From the NCBI GenBank assembly GCA_040400005.1, contig JBBARC010000011.1, positions 5,897 to 69,896 of the forward strand: a stretch of DNA of 64,000 nt, given 5' to 3'. Under the pieces are notes generated by a model. That model was not told where the DNA came from. It saw only the letters and a program-made list of their open reading frames with translations, and did no database searches. Made by a program: the position numbers and the translations under genes. Below, piece after piece: positions 50,937 through 59,748 of the stretch. Within the stretch, counting starts at the first letter, position 1. Each line of letters begins with the position of its first letter. The DNA is from JBBARC01 sp040400005 (GTDB lineage Bacteria > Pseudomonadota > Alphaproteobacteria > Acetobacterales > Acetobacteraceae).

Positions 50937-53384
50937 CTAGACGTCGAGATTGGCGACTTTGAGGGCATTACCAACAATAAAATCGCGCCGTGGTTCAACC
51001 ACATCGCCCATCAGGGTGGAAAAAATTTGCCCGGCATCTTCGGCATCACCCACTTTAACCTGCAATAACGTGCGGGCCATGGGGTCCAGCGTGGTTTTCC
51101 ACAATTGTTCGGGGTTCATTTCGCCCAAGCCTTTGAAGCGCTGAATGGCCAGGCCGCGGCGGCCTTGTGCCAAAATACGTTCAAACACGGTGGACGGGCC
51201 GGCGCACAAATGTTCGCTTTGGTCGAGTTTTAACCGCGCCGGGGTGCCGAATTTGGCCGCCAGTTGATCGGCGCGATCATTCAGCAAGCGCGCTTCGGCA
51301 CTGCGCAGGGTTGGCGGATCAAAGCTGAATTTTTCGCCGACACCACGCACCGTGCGGGCCAAATGCAAACCGGTGGAATCACTGGCCACCAGCCAGCCGC
51401 GTTCGGTCGGGGCTGATACCGCATCAAGGCGGGCGATAAGTGTGCTGGCGCGTTCGGTCGCCCGCCCATGATCGGTGGTCAGCATGCCGGTGATAGCGGC
51501 TTGTTCCAGCACGAACAGCGGCACCGATGTGCCGGCCAGTTGGCGCATGGCGTTATCGGTATCGCGCAGAAATTGGGCTTCGGCCGCGAGATCGGCATTT
51601 TCCAGCGGCGCCTGGTTTTCGTAAGTGAGGCTCGCACCTGATAGCGCTTTATCGAGCAGAAAATCATCCAGAGCGCGATCGTCTTTCAAATACCGTTCAT
51701 CGTTGCCGCGTTTGGCGCGGTATAGTGGCGGCTGGGCGATATACAAATGCCCGCGTTCAAGCAATTCCGGCATTTGGCGGAAGAAGAACGTCAGCAGCAA
51801 TGTGCGGATATGCGATCCATCCACATCGGCGTCGGTCATGATCACAATGCGGTGGTAGCGCAGCTTGCCGATATCAAAGCCGCCTTGTTCGGGCTCGCCG
51901 CGGCCAATGCCGGTGCCTAACGCGGTGATCAGCGTGCCGATTTCGGCCGATCCCAGCATGCGATCAAAACGCGCACGCTCGACATTAAGAATTTTGCCTT
52001 TTAACGGCAAAATCGCCTGGCATTTACGGTCGCGCCCCTGTTTGGCAGACCCGCCGGCACTATCGCCTTCGACGATAAAAATTTCAGACAGGGCCGGATC
52101 GCGTTCCTGACAATCGGCGAGTTTGCCAGGCAGGGTTGACACATCCAGCACGCCCTTGCGCCGGGTGAGTTCACGCGCTTTGCGGGCGGCTTCACGGGCC
52201 GATGCCGCATCCATCACTTTTTGAATGATCGCACGGGCTTCTTTGGGGTGGGTTTCAAACCAATGGGCGATGGCATCCGCGGTTACCGCCTGCACCACCG
52301 GCTGCACTTCGCTGCTAACTAGCTTATCTTTGGTTTGGCTGGAAAATTTCGGATCGGGCACTTTAACCGACAACACTGCGGTCATGCCTTCGCGCATATC
52401 TTCGCCAACCAGCGCCAAACTATCTTTTTTGCCCATGCCTTCAGCGTATTTGGAAACAACCCGGGTCATCGCCTGGCGAAAGCCGGCCAAATGGGCGCCA
52501 CCATCGCGCTGCGGGATGTTGTTGGTAAAACACAGCATGGTTTCATGAAAACTATCGTTCCATGATAACGCAAATTCGACACGAATACCCGATGCCACAT
52601 CATCCACCGCAACACTCAGCGGCGGATTGAACACCGCCGTTTTGGCGCGATCGAGATATTCAACAAACGCGACCAGCCCGCCGACATAGTGCATGGCGAT
52701 TTCTACCGCCGGGGCGTGGCGTTCGTCGCGCAGCACAATGCGCAAGCCGGAATTGAGAAACGCCAGTTCGCGCAGGCGGCGTTCCAGAATCGATAGATCG
52801 AATTCCAGCTTGGTAAAGGTTTTGGCACTCGCCTTAAAGGTAACCTCGGTGCCCGATGGCGCATCCGATGGCCCCACCACAACCAAAGGGGCGACCGAAT
52901 CGCCATGTTCAAAGCGAATGAAATGTTCCAGGCCGTTGCGCCAGATGCGCACTTCCATCCATTCCGATAGCGCGTTAACCACGGCAGCCCCCACGCCGTG
53001 CAGACCGCCAGAAACTTTGTAGGAATTTTGGTTAAACTTACCGCCGGCATGCAGGCGCGTCAGCACCACTTCGGCCGCCGAAATGCCTTCTTCGTGGTGC
53101 AAATCAGTGGGAATACCGCGGCCATCATCGCGCACGGTAACCGACCCATCGCCGTTCAGCGTCAGCGATACCGCATTGGCAAAACCGGCCTGCGCCTCAT
53201 CTACCGCGTTATCGATGATTTCGAACGCCATGTGATGCAGGCCAGAGCCATCATCAGTGTCGCCAATATACATGCCAGGGCGTTTGCGAACGGCATCAAG
53301 CCCGCGCAAAACCGAGATGGAGGCGGCATCATACTCGCCACTTTGGGGGTCGGCCGGGGGCGGAATTTCCGCGGAAGTGGACAT
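50937..53384 (-). CDS. gyrB: DNA gyrase subunit B
   Basis: 815 residues from MSTSAEIPPPADP; the in-frame extension to 53495 lacks family sequence. GHKL ATPase: SISVLRGLDAVRKRPGMYIGDT, DNAVDEAQAG, DDGRGIPTDLH, GLHGVGAAVVNALSE; then the TOPRIM acidic residues EGDSAGGSAKQGRDR and DADVDGSHIRTLLLTFFF, and a C-terminal QRFKGLGEMNPEQLW. It forms the GyrA2B2 complex that introduces negative supercoils. dnaA, recF and gyrA are not in the window. The gene is followed by acyltransferase and preceded by a hairpin block. Confidence 0.97.
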   Translation of the reverse strand: MSTSAEIPPPADPQSGEYDAASISVLRGLDAVRKRPGMYIGDTDDGSGLHHMAFEIIDNAVDEAQAGFANAVSLTLNGDGSVTVRDDGRGIPTDLHHEEGISAAEVVLTRLHAGGKFNQNSYKVSGGLHGVGAAVVNALSEWMEVRIWRNGLEHFIRFEHGDSVAPLVVVGPSDAPSGTEVTFKASAKTFTKLEFDLSILERRLRELAFLNSGLRIVLRDERHAPAVEIAMHYVGGLVAFVEYLDRAKTAVFNPPLSVAVDDVASGIRVEFALSWNDSFHETMLCFTNNIPQRDGGAHLAGFRQAMTRVVSKYAEGMGKKDSLALVGEDMREGMTAVLSVKVPDPKFSSQTKDKLVSSEVQPVVQAVTADAIAHWFETHPKEARAIIQKVMDAASAREAARKARELTRRKGVLDVSTLPGKLADCQERDPALSEIFIVEGDSAGGSAKQGRDRKCQAILPLKGKILNVERARFDRMLGSAEIGTLITALGTGIGRGEPEQGGFDIGKLRYHRIVIMTDADVDGSHIRTLLLTFFFRQMPELLERGHLYIAQPPLYRAKRGNDERYLKDDRALDDFLLDKALSGASLTYENQAPLENADLAAEAQFLRDTDNAMRQLAGTSVPLFVLEQAAITGMLTTDHGRATERASTLIARLDAVSAPTERGWLVASDSTGLHLARTVRGVGEKFSFDPPTLRSAEARLLNDRADQLAAKFGTPARLKLDQSEHLCAGPSTVFERILAQGRRGLAIQRFKGLGEMNPEQLWKTTLDPMARTLLQVKVGDAEDAGQIFSTLMGDVVEPRRDFIVGNALKVANLDV

Positions 53385-53467
53385 ACGGAAAAATAAGCTC
53401 CGGGATGAGACAGTTGATCGAGAATCTATACCCGAAGCCGGCCCAAAAGGCGAGGCCGGGTAAGAAA

Positions 53468-53652
53468 GGCCAGGGGCTTTGCCCCTGGACCCCATTAAAG
53501 GCGCGCCTTTAAAATCCGCTTATTTGGGTTTTGGGGGAAGGGGGCCAGCACGTGTGTTGCGCGACCTCAGTCGGCCCCCTTCCCCCAAAACCCAAGTAGA
53601 GGGTTCTAAGGGCGAGCCCTTAGTGGGGGTCGAGGGGGCGAAGCCCCTCGCC
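53468..53652. repeat. Intergenic multi-hairpin block G
   Basis: A 23-bp-plus stem (CTTATTTGGGTTTTGGGGGAAGGGGGCC against its complement at 53573-53599) is flanked by four small hairpins: CCAGGGGC/GCCCCTGG, TTAAAGGCGCGCCTTTAA, CTAAGGGC/GCCCTTAG and CGAGGGG/CCCCTCG. It lies between gyrB and the POTRA gene on the same strand. Blocks of this form are common in Acetobacteraceae genomes. Confidence 0.85.
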
Positions 53653-53662
53653 TTCCTTAACC

Positions 53663-54247
53663 TCACCCACCTTTAGCGCCGCCTTCGGTTATGGTCCAGA
53701 TCACATCGTAGGTGCCATCTGCGTTTTTGCGGTTTTCACCGGCGATGGCGCCGTTGACCTTTTTGGTATCGTAAACGCTTTTGATGGCTTTTTGCACTTC
53801 GGCAATTTTTTCGTTGGTAAGCTCATCACCGGGTTTCATATTGGCGGCTTGCATCAGGGCCGCGGTGGGCACGGCTTTGTTCCCGACGAACTGCATTTCG
53901 TGCAGCTTGGGGTGCACCATGGTGACGGTGGGTGGTGGCGGCGGCACTTCTTCTAGTGCGAACACGGCATTGTAACGGCCTTCGGTGCTGGGCAGCAGGG
54001 TAACTTTGCGGCGCAGGCCGATATTGGCGGCATCGTATAGGGCGGCGATGGCGGCATCATCGGCCTTAAGATCGTCTGGTGACACTTTGGCGCCGTGATG
54101 CACCTTGATGGCGGCGGTGAGTTTATCCAGGCTGATCAGTTTATTGCCGGTGATCACCACTTTGTTGATGGTGTAGGTGGCAGCGTTGGCGGCGACTGGC
54201 GCCAAGAAACTTGCGGCCAAAAGGGTTGCTGTCAAAATTTTGCGCAT
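53663..54247 (-). CDS. Exported POTRA-domain protein
   Basis: 194 residues with a signal peptide (LTATLLAASFLAPVAANA). Two POTRA-like repeats are visible: YTINKVVITGNKLISLDKL with a following helix (KVSPDDLKADDAAIAALYD), and MQFVGNKAVPTAALM with (LTNEKIAEVQKAIKSVYDTK). Each has the strand-helix-helix-strand pattern of BamA/TamA/TpsB POTRA domains. No beta-barrel or membrane anchor follows, so the protein is a free periplasmic POTRA pair. Partner unknown. Confidence 0.75.
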   Translation of the reverse strand: MRKILTATLLAASFLAPVAANAATYTINKVVITGNKLISLDKLTAAIKVHHGAKVSPDDLKADDAAIAALYDAANIGLRRKVTLLPSTEGRYNAVFALEEVPPPPPTVTMVHPKLHEMQFVGNKAVPTAALMQAANMKPGDELTNEKIAEVQKAIKSVYDTKKVNGAIAGENRKNADGTYDVIWTITEGGAKGG

Positions 54248-54339
54248 CGGGCGTTTCCCGCTTTGTGGTTGAGATAAATGCAAACTTATGCCTGCCCGAT
54301 CGCGCCTTTGGGGTCAACCAAAACGCTCAAATAAAACGC

Positions 54340-55080
54340 TTAAACAACCGGGGCAGAAGCCGGTGCCGGCAGAGTCAGCGCATGCAAGAGTACGGCCGCC
54401 GCCTGCGCCACGTTCAGGCTTTGCATGGGGCCACGCGGCTCCACCCGCACTTCGCGCCGGCAGGCGGCCAGCACCGCCGGGCTTACCCCGTTTTCTTCGT
54501 TGCCCAGCACCAGCGCCACCGGCCGATCGCGCGGCAGGCTTTCCAGGCGCATGGCGCTAGTGCCCAAGCCCGCAGCCACCGTGCGGTAATGCGGCGTCAG
54601 CGCCGACAGGGCCGCCGGTAAATCGCGGGTTTTGTGAATACGCAAATGCTCCATCGCCCCTTCCGCCGTGCGGTAGGCGGCATCCGATGGCATGGCACCC
54701 CACGGCACCTCGTGAATAAGCAGATCTTTGACGCCGAAAAAAGCAGCTGACCGGGCGATGGCGCCAAGGTTATGCGGGTTAGCGACGCCATCTAACACCA
54801 GCAGCAACGGCGCAATGGGCGGCGCTTTGCGGTCGAAAATCGGGATATATCGTGGTTTTACCACGGCCGCGATCCCACCATGGTGGGCGGTGCCGGCGGC
54901 GCGCGCCATCTCATCGGGCGGTAATTCGCGGTACGGCCGTTTGGTGCGCGCCATTTCAGCGCACCAATGCCCCACGGTTTGGCGGGCCGCCTGGGTGTAA
55001 AACAGCCGCAGCACATCCGCCCCGCGCACGCGAAACAGGGCGCCAACGGCATTGGCGCCGCAGATAATTTCGTTTTCCAT
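54340..55080 (-). CDS. TrmH/SpoU-family RNA 2'-O-methyltransferase
   Basis: 246 residues from MENEIICGANAVGALF; the open frame continues through palindromic element D to 55284 without family sequence. SpoU motifs: LLVLDGVANPHNLGAIARSAAFFG (motif 1), ALVLGNEENGVSP (motif 2) and VEPRGPMQSLNVAQAAAVLLHA (motif 3, Ser/Asn of the deep trefoil knot). Target may be tRNA Gm18 or rRNA; the N-terminal domain matches the L30-like RNA-binding part of RlmB/TrmH-like proteins. Confidence 0.9.
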   Translation of the reverse strand: MENEIICGANAVGALFRVRGADVLRLFYTQAARQTVGHWCAEMARTKRPYRELPPDEMARAAGTAHHGGIAAVVKPRYIPIFDRKAPPIAPLLLVLDGVANPHNLGAIARSAAFFGVKDLLIHEVPWGAMPSDAAYRTAEGAMEHLRIHKTRDLPAALSALTPHYRTVAAGLGTSAMRLESLPRDRPVALVLGNEENGVSPAVLAACRREVRVEPRGPMQSLNVAQAAAVLLHALTLPAPASAPVV

Positions 55081-55151
55081 CAACGCCGCTTCCAACGCAT
55101 CGGCCTTGCTGTCAATGTTTGGCGTGATGGTGCCCAGGGTAATCGGGCGAA

Positions 55152-55306
55152 AGGAAGACTCTTCTTTTTCTGAAGAAAAAGAAGCAAAAAGACTTTTGTA
55201 ATGCTCGGCCTGGGGCAACCCTGCCACCGCATTCTCCGAACCAACGTCAAAAAAGTCTTTTTTGTTTCTTTTTTCGGAAGTCAAAAAGAAAGTTCTTACT
55301 TTTTTC
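55152..55306. repeat. Palindromic intergenic element, copy D
   Basis: Same family as copies A-C: arms TTTTTCTGAAGAAAAAGAAG plus AAAAAGACTTTTG against AAAAAAGTCTTTTTTG plus TTTTTTCGGAAGTC. The core has CTCGGCCTGGGGCAACCCTG and CCACCGCATTCTCCGAACC. It is here between divergent genes, so it lies in both promoters' region. Confidence 0.9.
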
Positions 55307-55326
55307 CTTCACCTGATGGCCCTGTC

Positions 55327-55983
55327 ATGTTGCCAGTTTTATTTAGCGATCAGCGTTTTGTCGTGTTTGATAAGCCCGCCGGCTTGCCGGTGCATGGCGG
55401 GCCGCGCGGTGGGCCGTGCGTGGAAGATTATTTTCCGCAAATCTCGCGCCGTAAAGATGGGCCATGGCTGGCGCACCGGCTGGATGCCGATACCAGCGGC
55501 TGCCTGGTGGTGGCCTTGCGGCGGGCGGCGTTGCTGGCAGCCCAAGCGGAATTTGCCGCCGGCCGCGCCCGCAAAATATACTGGGCGGTGGTGGCGGGGG
55601 TGCCAGCGGCGCATACCGGGACGCTGGAAAGCCATTTGCGCAAGGTCAGTTCGCCTGCCGGGTGGCGCATGGTTGCCGGCAAAACCGGCGATCGCGCGAT
55701 CACCGATTGGCGGGTGCTGGGCCACGATGGGGCACAGTCGGTGCTTGAATTGCGCCCGCACACCGGGCGCACGCACCAGCTGCGCGTGCAGTGCGCGGCG
55801 GCCGGCTTTGCCATTTTGGGCGACCCGATTTATGGCCCCCAGGCAAACGACACGCCGGAGCCAGGCGGTAAATTGATGTTACTGGCGCGGTCGGTTGCGT
55901 TGGATCTCGACCCGCCGGTTACCGCCACCGCCCCGCCGCCGCCGCATATGGCGGCGGTTTTGGCGCGGCTTGGCGTGGGATAA
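55327..55983 (+). CDS. RluA-family pseudouridine synthase
   Basis: 218 residues from MLPVLFSDQRFVVFDKPAG; earlier in-frame codons lie in repeat D. The family signature HRLDADTSGCLVVAL (catalytic Asp) and the later HTGRTHQLRVQCAAAG are intact; no S4 domain is present, as in small RluA/TruC-like members. It isomerises a uridine in 23S rRNA or tRNA; the exact site cannot be inferred. Divergent from the TrmH-type gene, with element D between. Confidence 0.92.
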   Translation: MLPVLFSDQRFVVFDKPAGLPVHGGPRGGPCVEDYFPQISRRKDGPWLAHRLDADTSGCLVVALRRAALLAAQAEFAAGRARKIYWAVVAGVPAAHTGTLESHLRKVSSPAGWRMVAGKTGDRAITDWRVLGHDGAQSVLELRPHTGRTHQLRVQCAAAGFAILGDPIYGPQANDTPEPGGKLMLLARSVALDLDPPVTATAPPPPHMAAVLARLGVG

Positions 55984-55987
55984 TGCG

Positions 55988-56536
55988 CTAGTGACCGCGG
56001 CGGTTGGCAGCCACTTCCTCAGGCGTTAGCCGCAGCCAGTAATAAATATGGTATTGCGGCCCAGTCACATTCCCGCGCGTGGGAAAAATGAAACTGATCG
56101 GGTCGCCGGTCACCTGCACGCTATCAGCGTTGGTGGGAAACGCCACGTGTTCAGTGATTTCGCGGCGGTCGATCACGGCGCCGTCTTTAACAATCCCCAC
56201 GCCGTAAACCACGTCAGCGGTGCGGCCTTGGGCTGCCGGCCCGCGGGTGACCAGCATTTGCACCTGGGCGTGGGCGGCAAGGGTGGGTTTGCCCATGGTG
56301 CCGCGGCAATTGCCGCCAACGTTGATCAGCCGCACCGACAGCACCAAATCGGTGAGGTCGCGCCCGGTATCGCGGTAGCGCGACACGCTGGCGGCATCGG
56401 GCACCAAACTCACAATCGGGCATTGCGGGGCAAGTTCTTCGGCGTCGTTGGTGCAGGCGGCAAGGGTGGTCAGGGCGACCAAGGCGACAAGAGGGGCCAC
56501 GATGGGCGCGGCAAGCCGCAGGTTGTTTGGGCGCAT
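55988..56536 (-). CDS. Hypothetical lipoprotein
   Basis: 182 residues from MRPNNLRLAAPIVAP. The signal ends in ALTTLAACTNDAE, a lipobox (LAAC), so it should be lipid-anchored. The mature part (VSRYRDTGRDLTDLVLSVRL, AHAQVQMLVTRGPAAQGRTADVVYGVGIV, PISFIFPTRGNVTGPQYHIYYWLRL) looks like a beta-sandwich; no named family is recognised. It converges on the pseudouridine synthase gene. Confidence 0.75.
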   Translation of the reverse strand: MRPNNLRLAAPIVAPLVALVALTTLAACTNDAEELAPQCPIVSLVPDAASVSRYRDTGRDLTDLVLSVRLINVGGNCRGTMGKPTLAAHAQVQMLVTRGPAAQGRTADVVYGVGIVKDGAVIDRREITEHVAFPTNADSVQVTGDPISFIFPTRGNVTGPQYHIYYWLRLTPEEVAANRRGH

Positions 56537-56650
56537 AATGGCTCCGCTTCCGCAAAATGGGGGGATTGCGATTTTGCACCGCACCCGCCACTGCGGCATA
56601 ATGCCTTGCGTGATACGACGTAAAGCCCAGCACAAGGCGCCGCCCTCCCC

Positions 56651-57637
56651 ATGCCCGATACGATGCCCGATACCATGCCCGAAATCTCCCCTGTTATCAG
56701 CACCCTGCCGCCTTTGCGGGTGATCCTCGCCGGCCCGCGCGGCTTTTGCGCCGGCGTCGATCGCGCGATTCGCGTGGTCGAAGAAGCCCTGCGGCGCTAC
56801 GGCGCGCCAGTGTATGTGCGCCACGAAATTGTGCACAACCGCACCGTGGTCGAGGAGCTGGAGGCCAAGGGTGCCATTTTTGTCGAAGAGCTCGACGAAG
56901 TGCCAGCCGATGCCCACGTGGTGTTTTCCGCCCACGGCGTGCCGAAATCGGTGCCGGAAGAAGCCCAGCGCCGGCGGTTGGCCTGGCTAGATGCGACCTG
57001 CCCGCTGGTCAGCAAAGTGCACCGCGAGGCCGAGCGGCATTTTGGCGAAACCCGCCATATTCTCATGATCGGCCATGCCGGCCACCCGGAAGTGATTGGC
57101 ACCATGGGCCAGTTGCCGCCGGGTGCGGTGACCCTGGTGCAGAACGCGGCGGAAGCAAAGGCGGTTGTGGCGGATGCCGAAAAACTGGCATTTATTACGC
57201 AAACGACATTATCGGTCGATGATACCGCGGAAATCATCGATATTTTGCGCGCCCGCTTCCCCCATATCGAAGGGCCCAAGCGCGAAGACATTTGCTACGC
57301 CACCACCAACCGCCAGGCAGCCGTCAAGGCCATAGCGCAAGATTGCGACTTGCTGATTGTTATTGGCAGCCCGAATTCTTCTAATTCGTTGCGGTTACGC
57401 GAAGTGGCCGAACGTGCGGGTGCTGGGCGCGCGGTGCTGGTGCCGAAAGTTGCGGAAATGGATTTTGCCCTGCTGGACGGGGTAAAATCGGTGGGCATTA
57501 CCGCCGGTGCCAGTGCGCCAGAAAGCCTGGTGCAGGAAGTGCTGGCAGCCTTGGCCCAGCGTTACACCCTGCAAACCGAAGAACGCCAGGTAACACAGGA
57601 AGATGTGATTTTTAAACTGCCTTACCCGCTGGGTTAA
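56651..57637 (+). CDS. ispH: 4-hydroxy-3-methylbut-2-enyl diphosphate reductase
   Basis: 328 residues. IspH (LytB) catalyses the last step of the MEP isoprenoid pathway. The three cluster Cys are in GPRGFCAGVDRAIRVVEEAL, WLDATCPLVSKVHREAE and REDICYATTNRQ; VYVRHEIVHNRTVVEELEAKG is the family's substrate loop. The N-terminus has three clustered in-frame ATGs (MPDTMPDTMPEISP), so the exact start is ambiguous. The order ispH-thrB-rnhA is typical of Alphaproteobacteria. Confidence 0.97.
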   Translation: MPDTMPDTMPEISPVISTLPPLRVILAGPRGFCAGVDRAIRVVEEALRRYGAPVYVRHEIVHNRTVVEELEAKGAIFVEELDEVPADAHVVFSAHGVPKSVPEEAQRRRLAWLDATCPLVSKVHREAERHFGETRHILMIGHAGHPEVIGTMGQLPPGAVTLVQNAAEAKAVVADAEKLAFITQTTLSVDDTAEIIDILRARFPHIEGPKREDICYATTNRQAAVKAIAQDCDLLIVIGSPNSSNSLRLREVAERAGAGRAVLVPKVAEMDFALLDGVKSVGITAGASAPESLVQEVLAALAQRYTLQTEERQVTQEDVIFKLPYPLG

Positions 57638-57658
57638 ATTTAGGGTTTTGGGTGCGGC

Positions 57659-58618
57659 ATGGCGGTTTACACAGATGTCTCCGATGAGGCGCTGCGCGCG
57701 TTTCTCAGCGATTACGATATTGGCACACTGGTCGCCTATCGCGGCATTGCCGAAGGGGTAGAAAACAGCAATTTTTCCCTGCGCACCACGGCCGGCGATT
57801 TTATCCTAACGCTGTACGAAAAGCGGGTGGAGCCAGCAGATTTGCCGTGGTTCATTGGGCTGATGCGCCATTTGGCCGCACACGGTATCGATTGCCCGCT
57901 GCCCGTGGTGGCACGCGATGGCGAAGCATTGCGCCGGTTGTGTGATAAGCATGCTGCCATCACCACGTTTTTGCCAGGCGTATGGCCGCGCCGGGTGAAT
58001 GTGGCACAATGCCGCGAATTGGGGGTGGTGCTGGCACGTTTGCACAAAGCCGGGCACGATTTTGCCCCCACCAGGCAAAATGCGCTGGGCCCGCACGGTT
58101 GGGCACCGTTACTGGAAAAATGCAACGCGCGCGCCGATGAAGTGCAGCCCGGGCTTGCGCACGATTTGCGCACAATGCTGGTAAAAATTCTGGCGGCCTG
58201 GCCAGAAGATTTGCCGGCCGGGCATATTCATGCCGATCTGTTCCCCGATAACGTGTTTTTTCTCGATGACCGTTTATCCGGCGTGATCGATTTCTATTTC
58301 GCCTGCACCGATGTGCTGGCCTACGACATTGCAGTATGCTTAAACGCTTGGTGTTTTGAAGCGGATTTTGCCTTTAACGCGACCCGCGCACGGGCGTTGC
58401 TGGCCGGGTATCAAAGTGTGCGGCGCTTGGGCGATGATGAACTGGCCGCCTTGCCAGTGCTGGCGCAGGGTGCCGCCATGCGGTTTTTGCTAACCAGGCT
58501 GTATGATTGGCTGAACACCCCGGCCAATGCGATGGTGACGCGCAAAGACCCGCGCGATTATCTGCGGCGGTTACATTTTTTTGGCAGGGTTGGGGATTGG
58601 CGTGAGCTTGGACTCTGA
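57659..58618 (+). CDS. thrB: Homoserine kinase
   Basis: 319 residues of the alphaproteobacterial aminoglycoside-phosphotransferase-fold type: MAVYTDVSDEALRAFLSDYDIG, IAEGVENSNFSLRTTAGDFILTLYEKRV, PAGHIHADLFPDNVFFLDDRLSGVIDFYFAC (catalytic Asp and metal Asp), and LNAWCFEADF. It phosphorylates homoserine in threonine synthesis. It ends inside the rnhA coding region (17-bp overlap), so the two are coupled. Confidence 0.95.
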   Translation: MAVYTDVSDEALRAFLSDYDIGTLVAYRGIAEGVENSNFSLRTTAGDFILTLYEKRVEPADLPWFIGLMRHLAAHGIDCPLPVVARDGEALRRLCDKHAAITTFLPGVWPRRVNVAQCRELGVVLARLHKAGHDFAPTRQNALGPHGWAPLLEKCNARADEVQPGLAHDLRTMLVKILAAWPEDLPAGHIHADLFPDNVFFLDDRLSGVIDFYFACTDVLAYDIAVCLNAWCFEADFAFNATRARALLAGYQSVRRLGDDELAALPVLAQGAAMRFLLTRLYDWLNTPANAMVTRKDPRDYLRRLHFFGRVGDWRELGL

Positions 58619-59063
58619 AACTTTAGACGTTGTTGAAATCTGGACCGATGGTGGCTGCAAGCCCAACCCCGGCCCTGGCGGGTGGGCCGCCATTTTGCGG
58701 GCCCGCGGGGTAGAACGCGAACTTTCCGGCGGGGCCGCGGAAACCACCAATAACCGGATGGAACTCACGGCGGCGATTGAATCGTTGAGCGCACTAAAAA
58801 AACCGTGCCGCGTGGTGCTGCGCACCGATAGTGAATACGTGAAAAACGGCATTACCCGGTGGCATCAAGGCTGGGTGCGCAAAAACTGGCGCAACGCGGC
58901 GGGTGATCCGGTGAAAAACATGGATTTGTGGAAGTTACTGCTGGCGGCAGAAAAACCGCATAGTGTGGAATGGAAATGGGTGCGCGGGCATTCGGGTGAT
59001 GTGATGAATGAACGGGCGGATGTGCTGGCGACCAAAGCGCGGGATGAGGCGGCGCGGGGCTAG
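58602..59063 (+). CDS. rnhA: Ribonuclease HI
   Basis: 153 residues from GTG 58602, close to the standard length; an in-frame start at 58581 would overlap thrB more. Catalytic residues: Asp in VEIWTDGGCKPNPGPGGWA, Glu in NNRMELTAAIESL, Asp in VLRTDSEYVKNGI, His and Asp in VRGHSGDVMNERAD. It cleaves the RNA strand of RNA-DNA hybrids. The last core gene before the degraded mobile region. Confidence 0.95.
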   Translation: MSLDSETLDVVEIWTDGGCKPNPGPGGWAAILRARGVERELSGGAAETTNNRMELTAAIESLSALKKPCRVVLRTDSEYVKNGITRWHQGWVRKNWRNAAGDPVKNMDLWKLLLAAEKPHSVEWKWVRGHSGDVMNERADVLATKARDEAARG

Positions 59064-59076
59064 GTTCTAGGATTAG

Positions 59077-59110
59077 CCATAGGTTGTCATAAACACCCAT
59101 AGGTTGTCAT
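59077..59110. repeat. 14-bp direct repeat pair after rnhA
   Basis: CCATAGGTTGTCAT occurs twice with a 20-bp period, just past the rnhA stop. It could be a short duplication or a two-site binding element at the border of the mobile region. Confidence 0.6.
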
Positions 59111-59293
59111 TGTATAGATTGAAATTTTCGGGATTAGAACAGTATGTGTTCTTATTTTATTTGCGGTTTGCAGATTAAAATCGCGTAAAAAATGCGAACC
59201 AGAGCATCAGCGTTCGTCGATCAAGTCGGCAAATGTTGATATACTTCATGCGGGTAAAATTTCTTCATTGCGACTCGGTGGCCTCTTTCTTGA

Positions 59294-59610
59294 TTACATG
59301 AGAATTGCCATCCCGGCCTCGGCATCTACTGCCGAAATGAGGCCAACTTCTTGTGCGAGTTGCTGTGCTCCGATGTTTTCTTCGGGGTCAATTTCGAGCA
59401 ATTCACGGACACACTGGATGGTTACGTCGACATTTCCGTTGAGTCCCGCTACCCGGCCGTGTCCGAATATGGCGTGCATGAACACGCGAGTATCGAGGTC
59501 CTCCCACCCGGTTAACTTCCCTTTGTCTCGTTTGCTTTGCCACAGTTTCCGCCCGACTCGGGCAGATGAAGCGCCGTTTCTCCGCCCCGGCCTGCACTAC
59601 AACAGTGCGC
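59294..59610 (-). pseudogene. Fragment of an unrecognised protein
   Basis: An open stretch of about 105 codons (only 63 from the first ATG, 59485) reads like real protein: LTGWEDLDTRVFMHAIFGHG, VDVTIQCVRELLEIDPEENI, GAQQLAQEVGLISAVDAEAG. It lacks an N-terminus and starts after a stop, so it is probably the 3' end of a gene disrupted in this region. Family not recognised; it lies downstream of the cytosine methyltransferase fragment on the same strand. Confidence 0.35.
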
Positions 59611-59748
59611 CGCGAGCACGGTGCGACGCTTGACAACAAAGGTTCCAGCATTGGCGGCCAGATGCCGCCTCGACAGTATCCGGTAACGATCGACCGGCGA
59701 GGCATTGGAAAGCTCCCCGACGTCCAGGCCCGCCCGGGTGCAAGGACG

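Noticed and set aside
55081..55284. 68-codon extension of the TrmH-type protein
   Set aside because: It lies in palindromic element D and reads SEKRNKKDFF-type repeat translation; the family starts at MENEIICGANAV.
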